Of a stretch of 64,000 nt of DNA, positions 9,928 to 19,503 are shown in pieces. Under the pieces are notes generated by a model. It saw only the letters and a list, made by a program, of their open reading frames with translations, was not told the DNA's origin and searched no databases. The translations under genes and the position numbers were made by a program. Position 1 is the stretch's first letter. Each line of letters begins with the position of its first letter. The stretch is from the NCBI RefSeq assembly GCF_030295975.1, contig NZ_AP027364.1, forward strand, positions 2,852,001 to 2,916,000, given 5' to 3'. This DNA is from Thalassotalea atypica. GTDB taxonomy: Bacteria > Pseudomonadota > Gammaproteobacteria > Enterobacterales > Alteromonadaceae.

Positions 9928-11133
9928 ATGTTAACACCTGCTCAAATTCAAACAATCAACGCAACAGTACCAGCCGTATCAGCTCACGCGCGACAAATTA
10001 CTGAGCACTTCTATCCATTACTGTTTAATCGTTACCCACAAGTGTTGGAGTATTTTAACAAAACTAACCAAGAAAAAGGCAGCCAACGTCAGGCGTTAGC
10101 CAATGCGGTCATAGCCTATGCAAGTAATATCGAGCGCTTGGAGCTTATGGGTGATGCCGTTAGCTTAATTGCACAAAAACATTGCTCTTTAGGGATCTTA
10201 CCTGAGCACTACCCCCTTGTTGGAGAATGTTTGTTGGAATCAATTGGTTTTGTGTTAGGCGAGGCAGCGACGCAAGACATTATAGAGGCATGGACCATAG
10301 CCTATCAGCAATTGGCTGATATTTTGATTCAAGCAGAAGAGGGAGTTAACACAAGCAATGAACAACGAACAGGTGGCTGGCGCGGAGAACTTGCGTTTAA
10401 GTTGGTTCACAAAGAAATCGAAAGTGAAGTGATAACGTCATTTTACTTTAAACCAATTTCAGGAGCTGAAGTCATCGATTTTCAAGCTGGACAATATGTT
10501 GCGGTCGTACTGAACATTGATGGAGAAGTGATCCGACGTAACTACAGTTTGTCTGACGCCCCGGGCAAACCTACATTGCGTATTAGTGTCAAACGCGAAA
10601 CTGACGGTGTGGTTTCTAATTATTTACACAATTCGCTTGAGGTAGGCGACAATATTAATTTATCAGCACCTTGTGGCGACTTTGTATTAAAAAACAGTGA
10701 ACGTCCATTGTTCTTAGTCACTGCAGGCGTGGGGTTAACACCTGCAATCAGTATGCTTAATACGGCGATAGCGAGTGGGCGAGAAATTCATTTTATTCAC
10801 GCTGCTCAAAATAGTCAGGTACATGCGTTTAAAGAACATGTCGATACACTTGCCAAACAACATGAAAACCTTAATGTATTTTATGTTTACGACCAACCCT
10901 TGGACATAGATTCCCCGCACGCCGTAGGTTATTTATCACAGGAACACATCGCGTCGCGCTTACCGTCATCAAAAGATGTCGACTTCTACTACCTTGGTCC
11001 AACACCATTTATGCGTAGCATGAATCAACTAACAAAAGTGCTAGCCCTTCCGAGCGAACAAGTGCACTTTGAATTTTTTGGCCCGCTTGAAGACCTAGAA
11101 GCAAGCCCAAAAGAAAGTATTAAAGCAGCCTAA
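9928..11133 (+). CDS. hmp: Hmp, flavohaemoglobin (nitric oxide dioxygenase)
   Basis: This 401-residue protein has a globin domain (1-140), an FAD-binding domain with RNYSLSD (about 195-201) and an NAD-binding domain with VTAGVGLTP. The distal Tyr29 and Gln53 and the proximal His85 fall at the same positions as in E. coli Hmp. It converts NO and O2 to nitrate using NAD(P)H in the cytoplasm. A TAGGAG ribosome binding site precedes the ATG. Two NsrR operators lie upstream, so induction by nitrosative stress is expected. Confidence 0.96.
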   Translation: MLTPAQIQTINATVPAVSAHARQITEHFYPLLFNRYPQVLEYFNKTNQEKGSQRQALANAVIAYASNIERLELMGDAVSLIAQKHCSLGILPEHYPLVGECLLESIGFVLGEAATQDIIEAWTIAYQQLADILIQAEEGVNTSNEQRTGGWRGELAFKLVHKEIESEVITSFYFKPISGAEVIDFQAGQYVAVVLNIDGEVIRRNYSLSDAPGKPTLRISVKRETDGVVSNYLHNSLEVGDNINLSAPCGDFVLKNSERPLFLVTAGVGLTPAISMLNTAIASGREIHFIHAAQNSQVHAFKEHVDTLAKQHENLNVFYVYDQPLDIDSPHAVGYLSQEHIASRLPSSKDVDFYYLGPTPFMRSMNQLTKVLALPSEQVHFEFFGPLEDLEASPKESIKAA

Positions 11134-11285
11134 GGACATTATCTGTTATAGCCAATGTCTCTATGCGCATTCTTAGCGGCATTGGTCTTGTGTGTCATCA
11201 AATGACAGTTAACCATAGGGCTAGTTTTAGTTATCAACCAAGCCCTGATTGTCACATGTTGTTTTACAATTTTGGGGAATATCTA

Positions 11286-11561
11286 ATGTGTCAACGTTAC
11301 CGAATGGCTAATAAAGTTAAGCAGGTAAGCTACTACTTACTCGTATTTTCATTTCTTGCGACAGCGGCCTGTTTGCTGATCAGCTATCCCTACGCAGAGC
11401 TTTTCAGTATTCCAATCCAAGTTGCAGCTCACATTCTAACCATCGTTTTCGCAGGTAGCTTCAAAATTGCTGTTGTTGCGTTAATGGCGGTCACGTCAGA
11501 ACTTAAAACGATCACTGCAAATACAAACTCTGCTAGTAATTTATGTTGTCCCACTAAGTAA
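11286..11561 (+). CDS. Small two-helix membrane protein downstream of hmp
   Basis: This 91-residue protein starts at an ATG preceded by GGGGAA. An in-frame upstream ATG at 11163 gives a longer version with an implausible N-terminus. Two hydrophobic segments are visible: SYYLLVFSFLATAACLLI and QVAAHILTIVFAGSFKIAVV. I recognise no named family. It lies 152 bp after hmp in the same direction, so it may be co-expressed under NsrR control and act in NO stress at the inner membrane. That link is inference from position only. Confidence 0.65.
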   Translation: MCQRYRMANKVKQVSYYLLVFSFLATAACLLISYPYAELFSIPIQVAAHILTIVFAGSFKIAVVALMAVTSELKTITANTNSASNLCCPTK

Positions 11562-11615
11562 TGTCCGAAGGCCCGATTATTGTTCCGTATAGAACGAGTA
11601 GGGTTGACCTCTGTG

Positions 11616-12830
11616 CTAACCAGATAAACTTTTATCTACATATTCCTGTGAAGCCATTTCGGTTAACCGACTTTTGGTTCGTTCGAATTCAAACAACAAT
11701 GTTCCGTTGTTATAAAGATCACTCAGTGGTACAAAAGCGCTCATCACTAGATTGATGTGGCAATCATAACATTCATCAACTAGTGCAATGAATCGCCTGA
11801 CGGCATCATCCATCGGCGCTAATACCACTTCCCGCTCACCTGTCTCAGCTGTTGAAACATTAATGTTTGAGCCATTATCTTCCGTGCCTCTGGCTTTAAT
11901 TCTTTCATACGCTTGGCCACTCATTGGCGGTACATTAAACAGCAATAGGGTATTAAACTGCTTTGCAATTTCAATGTAATCAAAATGGCTACGAGGTCCT
12001 CGACAAATCGCTGAAAAATCAAAGCAGATTACTTGTTCATCTTGCTCTGCACTTTTGGCTATGGTGTTTATTTCTCGCCCCAAAATAGTAATTGTTGTCT
12101 TTTGAGTGAATGGCTTTAAATTGAATCGATTTAGTAACTTTTGATGCAAAACAGTTTGCTGCTTTTGTGAATCAGGCAATTCAAAGTAATTTTGCACATA
12201 GGTTAAGGTGCGATGCCTGTGGTCTTGTTCTCCTGCTAAATGTACCGAATGCATATGCTGTTCAATGGCCGCAATCGCAGGTAAAAACCGCTGACGCTGT
12301 AAACCATTTCTGTACAACTCTTGCGGTGCACTATTACTGGTACTAACCACGATGATATTTAGTTCGAACAGGTATTGCAGTAAATTCCCTAGCAACATAG
12401 CATCGCCTATGTCAGAGACAAAAAACTCATCAAAACACAACACCCGATAACGCTGACTGAATGATTTAGCAATACGTTTTAACGGCTCTACCTTGCCTGA
12501 CAACTCTCTAAGCTGTTGATGAACATCTCGCATAAAATGGTGAAAGTGTTGCCTTTTACATATTTTATTCGCAGTTCCTTTAAATAAGTCACCCGATAAA
12601 CTATTAACAAACATATCCATTAAAAATGTTTTTCCGCGCCCAACTTTACCCCACAAATAAACGCCCCTAACTTGGTTATTAGCTAAGCAGTGTTTATTTG
12701 AGTTAGTTAAGTGAAGTTGAACATAAAGCTGTTGCAACAAGTCAACCGCTTGTTGTTGAGCTACATCATCAGTTATTTGATCTAAGCTCACTAACGTTTG
12801 ATATTGACTGAGAGGAGATTTATTAGACAT
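11616..12830 (-). CDS. zapE: ZapE/AFG1-like cell division ATPase
   Basis: This 404-residue protein has a Walker A motif GKVGRGKT (61-68) and a Walker B motif LCFDEF (131-136), the signature of the AFG1/ZapE AAA-like family, at close to normal length. In E. coli, ZapE associates with the constricting FtsZ ring and destabilises FtsZ filaments. The gene is a single unit converging on the hmp-linked membrane protein gene. The E. coli neighbours of zapE (rplM-rpsI) are not here, so this could be a second AFG1-like copy. Confidence 0.82.
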   Translation of the reverse strand: MSNKSPLSQYQTLVSLDQITDDVAQQQAVDLLQQLYVQLHLTNSNKHCLANNQVRGVYLWGKVGRGKTFLMDMFVNSLSGDLFKGTANKICKRQHFHHFMRDVHQQLRELSGKVEPLKRIAKSFSQRYRVLCFDEFFVSDIGDAMLLGNLLQYLFELNIIVVSTSNSAPQELYRNGLQRQRFLPAIAAIEQHMHSVHLAGEQDHRHRTLTYVQNYFELPDSQKQQTVLHQKLLNRFNLKPFTQKTTITILGREINTIAKSAEQDEQVICFDFSAICRGPRSHFDYIEIAKQFNTLLLFNVPPMSGQAYERIKARGTEDNGSNINVSTAETGEREVVLAPMDDAVRRFIALVDECYDCHINLVMSAFVPLSDLYNNGTLLFEFERTKSRLTEMASQEYVDKSLSG

Positions 12831-12898
12831 GAATGCTAACAGTAATTAAAAATGGGGAGATTATAGCGTAACAAGCGAGGCATATTCAGCTCATCAAG

Positions 12899-13264
12899 TT
12901 AATGAAGCGTACGAGCCTGCTTATCCCATAGACTTGTTTGCCAATTTGAAATGGTACCTGATGCTTCACACGTATCACAATGCCACTCAATTAACGCATT
13001 CTCATTACATGTTGCAGCGATTTTTCCATCACAAGATAGCTGTAAAGCACGCGTATTACAGTTCAAATCAACTTTAATACATTTTTGATTATCGAGGTGA
13101 GTCATTTGGCCATTGATATGATTATCTGCAGAATTTATCTTGCGCTTTGTCACCGCTAAGACAATTTGAGTCAAAAACGTGAACACCCTGCCCGCTTGTT
13201 CTGTCAGCTCGACCACATGTCCTTGTTCATCAAGGAAATCTCTTAAATCAACGATTAATGCCAT
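12899..13264 (-). CDS. Conserved hypothetical protein with a WxCxxC zinc-ribbon-like motif
   Basis: This is a 121-residue soluble protein. Near the C-terminus it has EWHCDTCEASGTISNWQTSLWD. The W-x-C-x-x-C-x(3)-G-x-I-x-x-W pattern recurs in small uncharacterised bacterial proteins and could bind a metal. Two further cysteines (QLSCDG, ATCNEN) precede it and could complete a four-cysteine site. The gene is upstream of zapE on the same strand with a 68-bp gap. No function can be given. Confidence 0.6.
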   Translation of the reverse strand: MALIVDLRDFLDEQGHVVELTEQAGRVFTFLTQIVLAVTKRKINSADNHINGQMTHLDNQKCIKVDLNCNTRALQLSCDGKIAATCNENALIEWHCDTCEASGTISNWQTSLWDKQARTLH

Positions 13265-13348
13265 ACACTGCTATTACTTCATTACTGATGCATTTACCAT
13301 ATAGTACTTGTAAAATAGGATGAAAACATTAACAAGAGTTAACTCAAC

Positions 13349-13519
13349 GTGACTGAAAAAACTATCAAATTTGAAATAGAGAAAAACAATAAAAACAGTG
13401 TTCGTTATAAGGAAGTCCCAGAAGATGGCATGCCACCTGTCTTAGGCTCTATTTATGTACAAAAGTGGTTTGCTGGCGACAAGAAAAATATCGAATTAAC
13501 TATAAAAATAACAGATTAA
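13349..13519 (+). CDS. Small 56-residue conserved-type protein, GTG start
   Basis: Reading from a GTG at 13349 gives 56 residues ending ELTIKITD and a TAA at 13517-13519. The segment GSIYVQKWFAGDKKNIELTI resembles a family of small proteins with a conserved YVQK motif and an alternating beta-strand pattern. The codon pattern looks coding, and it sits 15 bp before the deformylase gene in the same direction. A weak AAGAG site precedes the GTG. Function unknown. Confidence 0.6.
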   Translation: MTEKTIKFEIEKNNKNSVRYKEVPEDGMPPVLGSIYVQKWFAGDKKNIELTIKITD

Positions 13520-13534
13520 TACACTTAAGCTGCA

Positions 13535-14089
13535 ATGAACAAAACCACTGACACAAATAATAAAGACAAACTCAACTATGCTATCGCTCAGCTAGGACAT
13601 TCCGTTTTAAGATTAAGGGCGACAGAAGTTGATAATATTCTCTCACCTGAATGCCAGCAATTAATTGAACAAATGCTGTTAGTCGTATCAGAAGCCGGTG
13701 GGGTTGGTATTGCAGCGCCACAAATTCATCACAGTAAACGTATCTTTATTATGTGCTCTAAACCTAATGCGCGTTATCCTGATGCACCATTAATGACACC
13801 GACTGCGATTATTAATCCCGAGATAATACATTGCTCTGTTGATAAAGAAAAAGATTGGGAAGGCTGTTTAAGTGTGCCCAGTATGCGTGGTTTAGTACCA
13901 AGGTATAAACAGATCTCCGTGCGTTATTTTGACCAACAAGCTAATGAGCATCGTGCAGAATTTACTGGATTTATCGCTCGTATTTTTCAACATGAATTAG
14001 ATCATTTAAACGGGTTGACCTTTATTGATCAACTGGAGTCGAGTAAAGATTTGATAAGTGAACAGGAGTGGTATCGACAGTACGCTTGA
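13535..14089 (+). CDS. def: Peptide deformylase-family protein
   Basis: This 184-residue protein carries all three deformylase motifs: GVGIAAPQ (56-63, family GxGLAAxQ), EGCLS (109-113) with the metal-binding Cys, and HELDH (153-157) with two metal-binding His and the catalytic Glu. It would remove the N-formyl group from nascent proteins. The primary def gene usually sits next to fmt, which is not present, so this may be a second deformylase. Its stop overlaps the next start by one base (TGATG). Confidence 0.9.
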   Translation: MNKTTDTNNKDKLNYAIAQLGHSVLRLRATEVDNILSPECQQLIEQMLLVVSEAGGVGIAAPQIHHSKRIFIMCSKPNARYPDAPLMTPTAIINPEIIHCSVDKEKDWEGCLSVPSMRGLVPRYKQISVRYFDQQANEHRAEFTGFIARIFQHELDHLNGLTFIDQLESSKDLISEQEWYRQYA

Positions 14090-14493
14090 TGATTACAACG
14101 GAAATTGCTGAACAAGGTATCGAAACAACTGCCGACGCGTATACGATCGATGCGATTAAAGCGTACCCGACATGTAAAAATGGCATTAGCCAGTTTAAAT
14201 TCCGCGTCATTAAACATGAACAAGCCATTGAAGACTCGCATTTTTATATATTAGAAAATATGCACTCCAAAAGACAAGACTTTGTTTATTTCAAAAACGG
14301 CGGGGGTATTTTTCAATCACACTTTCTACACATTCCATTCGATAATACCATTGCCAAGGTGATACCAAGCTACACAAAAACCTTTATTGACTTTGTTCGA
14401 AAACAACAACTTAAATTCAACCGAATTGTCGGCAACTACAATGAAAATATTACCATTGAAGTGATGAATAATACTTATGACGCCATGATATGA
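14089..14493 (+). CDS. Hypothetical protein coupled to the deformylase gene
   Basis: This 134-residue soluble protein starts at the ATG in the TGATG overlap with def, and I choose that start over a GTG at 14068. It has no membrane segment and no motif I recognise. It is rich in aromatic and basic residues, for example FKFRVIKHEQAIEDSHFYILE. The one-base overlap implies coupled translation with def. Confidence 0.6.
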   Translation: MITTEIAEQGIETTADAYTIDAIKAYPTCKNGISQFKFRVIKHEQAIEDSHFYILENMHSKRQDFVYFKNGGGIFQSHFLHIPFDNTIAKVIPSYTKTFIDFVRKQQLKFNRIVGNYNENITIEVMNNTYDAMI

Positions 14494-14645
14494 CTTTCAT
14501 CTATGTAAAAAATGCAATAGGTATTTTTGCGATGCTTTAACCGGCAGAGAGTGAACTGTTGCCTTTGCACTCTCGTTGGCAGCTAAAATTTGAAACATGA
14601 GAACGCTTGTTGTCAAGCGATACAAGCGCTCCCAAGATTCATCAC

Positions 14646-17507
14646 CTAATTCAAACGCACAACCTTGCCAATATCTGATTTGGCAAGACGTTCATATTGA
14701 GTTTTTGCATCCCCTACGACTAGATAAACTAAGCTACTCGGCTTGATATGCTGCTGAGCAAGTGTCTTAACTTCATCTATGGTCAACGCTTCAATTTGCT
14801 TGGCATAGCGCTGCATATAGTCAACAGGCAGATCCAACGTCGCGATATTTTCCAGTATATTAAGTTTTGCATTAAGTGTTTCAAAACCTCTCGCATTGCT
14901 TTTCAAGAAATAGCTTTGGGTTGTAGCCAAGTCTTCCAAAGTGAAAGTGTCACTGTATTGCTCAACAATTTCTTTGATAAGCTCTAAGGCTTCTAGGGTG
15001 ACATTGCTGCGAACCCCCGTATTTATGGTAAACATCGATGAATAATTAGACGATTCAAAACGAGACCTAATACCATAGGTATACCCTTTACCTTCCCGTA
15101 ACTCTTGTGTTAATCGTGACGCAAAACTTCCTCCTCCGAGGATATAATTCATCACATGAGCACGATAAAAATCAGGGTGATTCCCTTTTACCGCGGGGTG
15201 TGCAATATGCAACGTCGACTGTTTGGCACCTGGAACATCATAGAAATAGACTGTAGGGCTGTCCGCCAAGTCGGGAACATCTATTTGAGGTAGTTGTCTA
15301 TCCGTTTTAGTCCAGTTCTGTTCCATGGTCGATAACGCATCAACAACATCTTTGTGTTTTATTGCACCAGCAACCTGTACATCAGCAAATTGTGGCACCA
15401 GATTATGTTGATAATACGACTTTAAGTCAGCCAAGCTGAGCGACGTCAGGCTTTGCTCATCACCAAGCAATGTATTCGCCATTGGATGACCTTTAGGGTA
15501 AGTGATTTTACCCATTTGCATCGTTGCAATGGCTTTCGGATCACTCATACGCTGTTTTATTTGCCCTAATACCGCAGTTTTAGCGAGTTCAAACTCTTGT
15601 GGATCCCATCTAGGCTCCATCAACATTTCTGAGACAATTGACATAGTGGCAGCGAAATTACGTGACAACGTGCTTGCACTTATTGTCAGCTTTTCTTTGC
15701 TGGCAAATACATTCACCTTCGAGCCTAATTGTTTTATCGCTTTTTCCAATTCGCTAGCCGTTTTGCTTTTAGTGCCGCGATTTAACACATTAGCAAGCAA
15801 GTTAGCGGTACCTGATTTGCCTTGAACGTCAAATAGCATACCGCCAGCTAAAGTTAATTCAATTTCCACCAATGGTACTTCATCACTATATATCGATAAT
15901 ACATCGATACCATTGCTTAGTTCAGTGCGTTGAACATTCGGTACAGAAATGACCAGCGCCTTGCCATAAGCTGGCTCTATGGAGCGATCAAAGCTTGATG
16001 GCGTTTTCTTATATTCAGCTTGCGTTGATGCATCAAAATCGGCTTCAGAGCCTAGTTCAACTTTCTCTTCTTTTATCTTTACTAATACCGCTGTCTCAAC
16101 GGCAAGTGCTTGTTGCCCTTTAGGCACAAAGCTAGTCGATACAAAATGCTTATCTTTGACGTACTGGTTGTACACACGCCATACATCATCTGTGCTCACG
16201 TTGCGCATTAAATCAATTTCTTTGTTAATTAAGTCAGGATCATTTGCCATTAAATTATAATCGGCCAATTGTGTTCCCTTACCCACTACGCTTGACAAGC
16301 TGCGGTAGAATTGAGTTTCTAAACCTGCTTTAATACGGTTTAAATCTTCATTGCTAAATTTCTCAGTTTCAAAACGTTTAAAAGCCTTTTTTATGCCCTG
16401 CTGCACTGAATCTAAATCAACCTTGTCAAAAGCGCGCACCATCATAAAGAGTTCACCTGCTAACTCCGAACGATAATCAAACAAGGTAACATTGGATGTT
16501 AGTTTTCGTTTCTCAACCAGCTCGTGAGTCAATGGCGTATCTTTTCCATCAACCAACAACTTAATAAGAACGTCAATTGCGTAGCTATCAGGGTGGAATT
16601 TTTCAACCGTTGGCCATACTTGAGTTAATTGAGGAACCTGAGCGAAATTATCTTCATAATAAAATTGTTTAGTCGCCGATAGGTGCGTAGGTTGTGCAGC
16701 CATTGGTTTCACTTCAAGTCCACGTGGAATTTCATTGAAATACTTCTCAACCCACGCCTTTGCTTGTGCTTTATCAAAATCGCCAGAGATCACCAAGGTG
16801 ACATTATTGGGCACATACCAACGTTTAAAAAACTCTTTCACGTCATCAAGTGTTGATGCTTGCAAATCTTCCAACGAACCTATCGGGCTCCAACTATAAG
16901 GATGTCCTTTAGGGTAAAGGTTAGATGAGATAACATCGAATACATGCCCATAAGGTTGATTATCTACACGTTGTCGTTTCTCATTTTTAACTACTTCTTT
17001 TTCTTTGGCTAAAACAGGATCTGTCACGGTATTAATAAAAAATCCTAATTTATCAGCTTCGGCCCAAATCATCTTCTCAAGCGCGTCGCTAGGTACCGTT
17101 TGCATATAATTGGTGATATCTCGACTGGTAGAGCCGTTAGCACCAGAGCCCCCTATTCTAGCGCTCATTTTGTCCAAACCACCTTTTCCTAGATTTTCAG
17201 ACTCCAAAAAAAGCAAATGCTCAAACAGATGGGCAAAGCCTGTTCTTCCAAGTTTCTCACGTGCCGAGCCAACATGCGCCGCCAAAGTCACTGCAACAAC
17301 AGGATCTGATTTATCCACATGAAAAATAACTTCTAAGCCATTGCTTAATTCAAACTGTTCAAATGATAGTCGAGAGGATTGCTGATAATGTAGGTCAGCA
17401 TTTGGCTGAGCCGCTTCATTACTGGTGGTGTTTTCATTTGAGTATCCACAACCTGTCAGTATGAATAGGCTGGCAGTAATGGCAATTGAAAGCGGTTTGA
17501 TTCGCAT
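14646..17507 (-). CDS. M16-family zinc metallopeptidase, lipoprotein
   Basis: This 953-residue protein has a lipoprotein signal ending LTGC (Cys20), so it is probably anchored facing the periplasm. The inverted zinc motif HLFEH (93-97) and the downstream glutamate in NEKRQ (Glu176) make the first M16 half catalytic. A second M16 unit from about residue 520 lacks the motif, as is usual for the structural half in pitrilysin-type proteins. Such enzymes degrade peptides in a closed chamber. It is a single-gene unit on the minus strand. Confidence 0.92.
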   Translation of the reverse strand: MRIKPLSIAITASLFILTGCGYSNENTTSNEAAQPNADLHYQQSSRLSFEQFELSNGLEVIFHVDKSDPVVAVTLAAHVGSAREKLGRTGFAHLFEHLLFLESENLGKGGLDKMSARIGGSGANGSTSRDITNYMQTVPSDALEKMIWAEADKLGFFINTVTDPVLAKEKEVVKNEKRQRVDNQPYGHVFDVISSNLYPKGHPYSWSPIGSLEDLQASTLDDVKEFFKRWYVPNNVTLVISGDFDKAQAKAWVEKYFNEIPRGLEVKPMAAQPTHLSATKQFYYEDNFAQVPQLTQVWPTVEKFHPDSYAIDVLIKLLVDGKDTPLTHELVEKRKLTSNVTLFDYRSELAGELFMMVRAFDKVDLDSVQQGIKKAFKRFETEKFSNEDLNRIKAGLETQFYRSLSSVVGKGTQLADYNLMANDPDLINKEIDLMRNVSTDDVWRVYNQYVKDKHFVSTSFVPKGQQALAVETAVLVKIKEEKVELGSEADFDASTQAEYKKTPSSFDRSIEPAYGKALVISVPNVQRTELSNGIDVLSIYSDEVPLVEIELTLAGGMLFDVQGKSGTANLLANVLNRGTKSKTASELEKAIKQLGSKVNVFASKEKLTISASTLSRNFAATMSIVSEMLMEPRWDPQEFELAKTAVLGQIKQRMSDPKAIATMQMGKITYPKGHPMANTLLGDEQSLTSLSLADLKSYYQHNLVPQFADVQVAGAIKHKDVVDALSTMEQNWTKTDRQLPQIDVPDLADSPTVYFYDVPGAKQSTLHIAHPAVKGNHPDFYRAHVMNYILGGGSFASRLTQELREGKGYTYGIRSRFESSNYSSMFTINTGVRSNVTLEALELIKEIVEQYSDTFTLEDLATTQSYFLKSNARGFETLNAKLNILENIATLDLPVDYMQRYAKQIEALTIDEVKTLAQQHIKPSSLVYLVVGDAKTQYERLAKSDIGKVVRLN

Positions 17508-17898
17508 TGATCGTCCTTAATTTATGGTTCTTTTATTTCTATAATGGACGCTAATCTAAAATGATATTGCGACGCTGTCTACTGAATAAACCCTTGAATT
17601 AAATAAAGTAAGGCTCTTTATGTAGTCATCATATTACGAAGAAGAGGCAAAAGTATCACTTTTTTCCTCATTGTAGCTTGTCGCCATATCACCATAGAAA
17701 TGCATCACCGTAGCGCTCAATTCATACCTAGAAATGCGTTTAGACATTTAGGTATTTATTTCATAACAAGTTCCATTGAATTAGAATCAAATGATCTAAC
17801 ACTATGGTTTAGGGTTGAGTTAAAATCAGCTAACTTTGGCTTTGCAATAGCTGTATTTAATTAACTGCCTAAAAATGAAATTCAGGACATAAAAATTT
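17508..17898. other. Divergent intergenic region without recognised genes
   Basis: This 391-bp AT-rich region lies between the leftward M16 gene and the rightward GAF gene. It should hold both promoters. I see no RNA gene, no convincing hairpin and no small ORF with a ribosome binding site. Confidence 0.5.
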
Positions 17899-18564
17899 AT
17901 GCGTTTGTTTGATATCTTGTCGGTTCTTTATGAACCAGTAAACCCATTGGATAATCATGAGCATTTATTGTCATATATCCAACCGAAACTCAATGAGGAT
18001 GGAACTTGTCCAATCTTCAAAGAGCCCGGTGATAGTTATGATCTGCTCCAGTATGCTGACTCGCCGGAGCAACGCGCCAATTTACTTGATTTGGTTACAA
18101 GACTTAACCGACTGGTTCGCTTTATCCATTTAAAAACTGATGTAATGTGGTTTGGCATTTACTTGTCTCATGGAGACAAACTGGTGAAGTATGTTTATAC
18201 CGGAGATATGTCTAAAGCAGAATTTCCGATTGCACCTGAATATCTTGATAAATCGATAAACACTCGCGTGATCATGGAAAAACAGCATTATTATATTCCT
18301 AATGTCGATGAACATGACGGACCTTATTATCGCTGTGATGCTAAGGTTAAATCTGAACTATGCTGCCCAATTTTTGATCCCGAAGGCGATGTGATCGGTA
18401 TTTTTGATTGTGAAGATCACCGTGAAAATTTCTTCGACGAAAAAATTGACTTTATCCGAACCAAAGTGAAAAAAGCGATTGAGATTTTCCTAGAAGACCA
18501 CCCATATATTACTCATATGGGGTATAGCCACTTTAATCCAAATGCATACAACCCTCCCGTTTGA
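17899..18564 (+). CDS. GAF-domain protein
   Basis: This 221-residue soluble protein has a central GAF-like domain (about residues 55-200), with MWFGIYLSHGDKLVKYVYTG and CCPIFDPEGDVIGIFDCED as the typical strands. The overall arrangement resembles stand-alone GAF proteins related to free methionine-(R)-sulfoxide reductase. Cys pairs are present (ELCCPIF, FDCED), but I cannot align them securely with the reductase cysteines. The gene stands alone; its ligand or activity is undetermined. Confidence 0.75.
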   Translation: MRLFDILSVLYEPVNPLDNHEHLLSYIQPKLNEDGTCPIFKEPGDSYDLLQYADSPEQRANLLDLVTRLNRLVRFIHLKTDVMWFGIYLSHGDKLVKYVYTGDMSKAEFPIAPEYLDKSINTRVIMEKQHYYIPNVDEHDGPYYRCDAKVKSELCCPIFDPEGDVIGIFDCEDHRENFFDEKIDFIRTKVKKAIEIFLEDHPYITHMGYSHFNPNAYNPPV

Positions 18565-18805
18565 TCATTTTATGAATAGCCCTCCAATCCACGTTAAGGG
18601 GGGCAAATGACTGAAATGTTGAAGTGCTCAGTTAACCATGCCATATTTTTTTAAGTAGTAAATCTATCATGGGCTAATTAGAAGAACATATCGTCGATAA
18701 AATTGACATTTTGGTTATTCCCCTTATATTTTAAAAGTCATGTTTCTATATAGAACAATAGCCAAGCCTCAATAAAACCAACTAAAAACTAAAGAGGGAC
18801 ATTTA

Positions 18806-18892
18806 GTGCTAAATAAAATTATCTGTGGCATAGACTTGAGCCAACCTATTGACGCTGGAATTAGCATCACTGATGTAAACAGCCAATGTTAA
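18806..18892 (+). CDS. Possible 28-residue leader peptide
   Basis: A GTG-started frame with the weak site AAAGAGGGAC upstream encodes 28 residues (VLNKIICGIDLSQPIDAG and ten more). Its TAA overlaps the ATG of the next small ORF. It could be a leader peptide, a relic, or chance. Confidence 0.25.
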   Translation: MLNKIICGIDLSQPIDAGISITDVNSQC

Positions 18893-19086
18893 CTGCACCA
18901 ATACATATATCCAATGCAGGCTTGATACTACAACTATTCTTTTACGCAAGAGAAGAAAACAGCAATGCACTTAAATTTGCAACAAGCGGCGCTCTGATGA
19001 TACTGACAACACTAATGATAATAGGCATGGTTGGTTTTACTCCATTTCTATTGACTGTAATGTCGGACGGACCTATTAGTTTTTAA
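18886..19086 (+). CDS. Possible 66-residue small membrane protein
   Basis: The frame encodes 66 residues with two hydrophobic stretches (SNAGLILQLFFYA and ALMILTTLMIIGMVGFTPFL). Its start overlaps the end of the preceding 28-residue frame, which would allow coupling. I recognise no family. It is the only candidate gene in the 938-bp gap between the GAF gene and the barrel gene. It may be a degenerate fragment. Confidence 0.35.
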   Translation: MLTAPIHISNAGLILQLFFYAREENSNALKFATSGALMILTTLMIIGMVGFTPFLLTVMSDGPISF

Positions 19087-19175
19087 CTACTTTTAAAACA
19101 GTAATGACACTAACCGTCTGACTAGGAGATATTCATCAATAAAGTATGAGCAAGTAGCGCTACCTTGGCTTATAA

Positions 19176-19203
19176 AAAAGCAAACCCATTAAGCTTTGCT
19201 TTT
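19176..19203. terminator. Terminator-like hairpin
   Basis: AAAAGCAAA (19176-19184) pairs with TTTGCTTTT (19195-19203) over a 10-base loop, with A/T runs on both sides that would allow bidirectional action. The stem has only two G-C pairs, so it is weak. Confidence 0.4.
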
Positions 19204-19503
19204 CATTTAACCTTCTTTAAATAGCTCTTATAACGCAAACTAGCTCTGTATTAATCACAACCTGTGACACTGCTACATTTTTACCAAATAATTTTACACT
19301 TCCTTTCAGCATCTTTAATTCCTTTCACTTTAAAATAACCCTGTAAATCTAACTTTCGTCAACCTTTAGTTACCAGCTGTACGTTATTAGTTGACTAAGC
19401 ATCTGTACTCAGTCTTCAAGTAAAGATTAGATTAACAAATGTAACCTTTATCGCTATTTATCTTTGGCATTTACCTTGCGAACTATAAGGAAATAAAGAA
19501 AAT

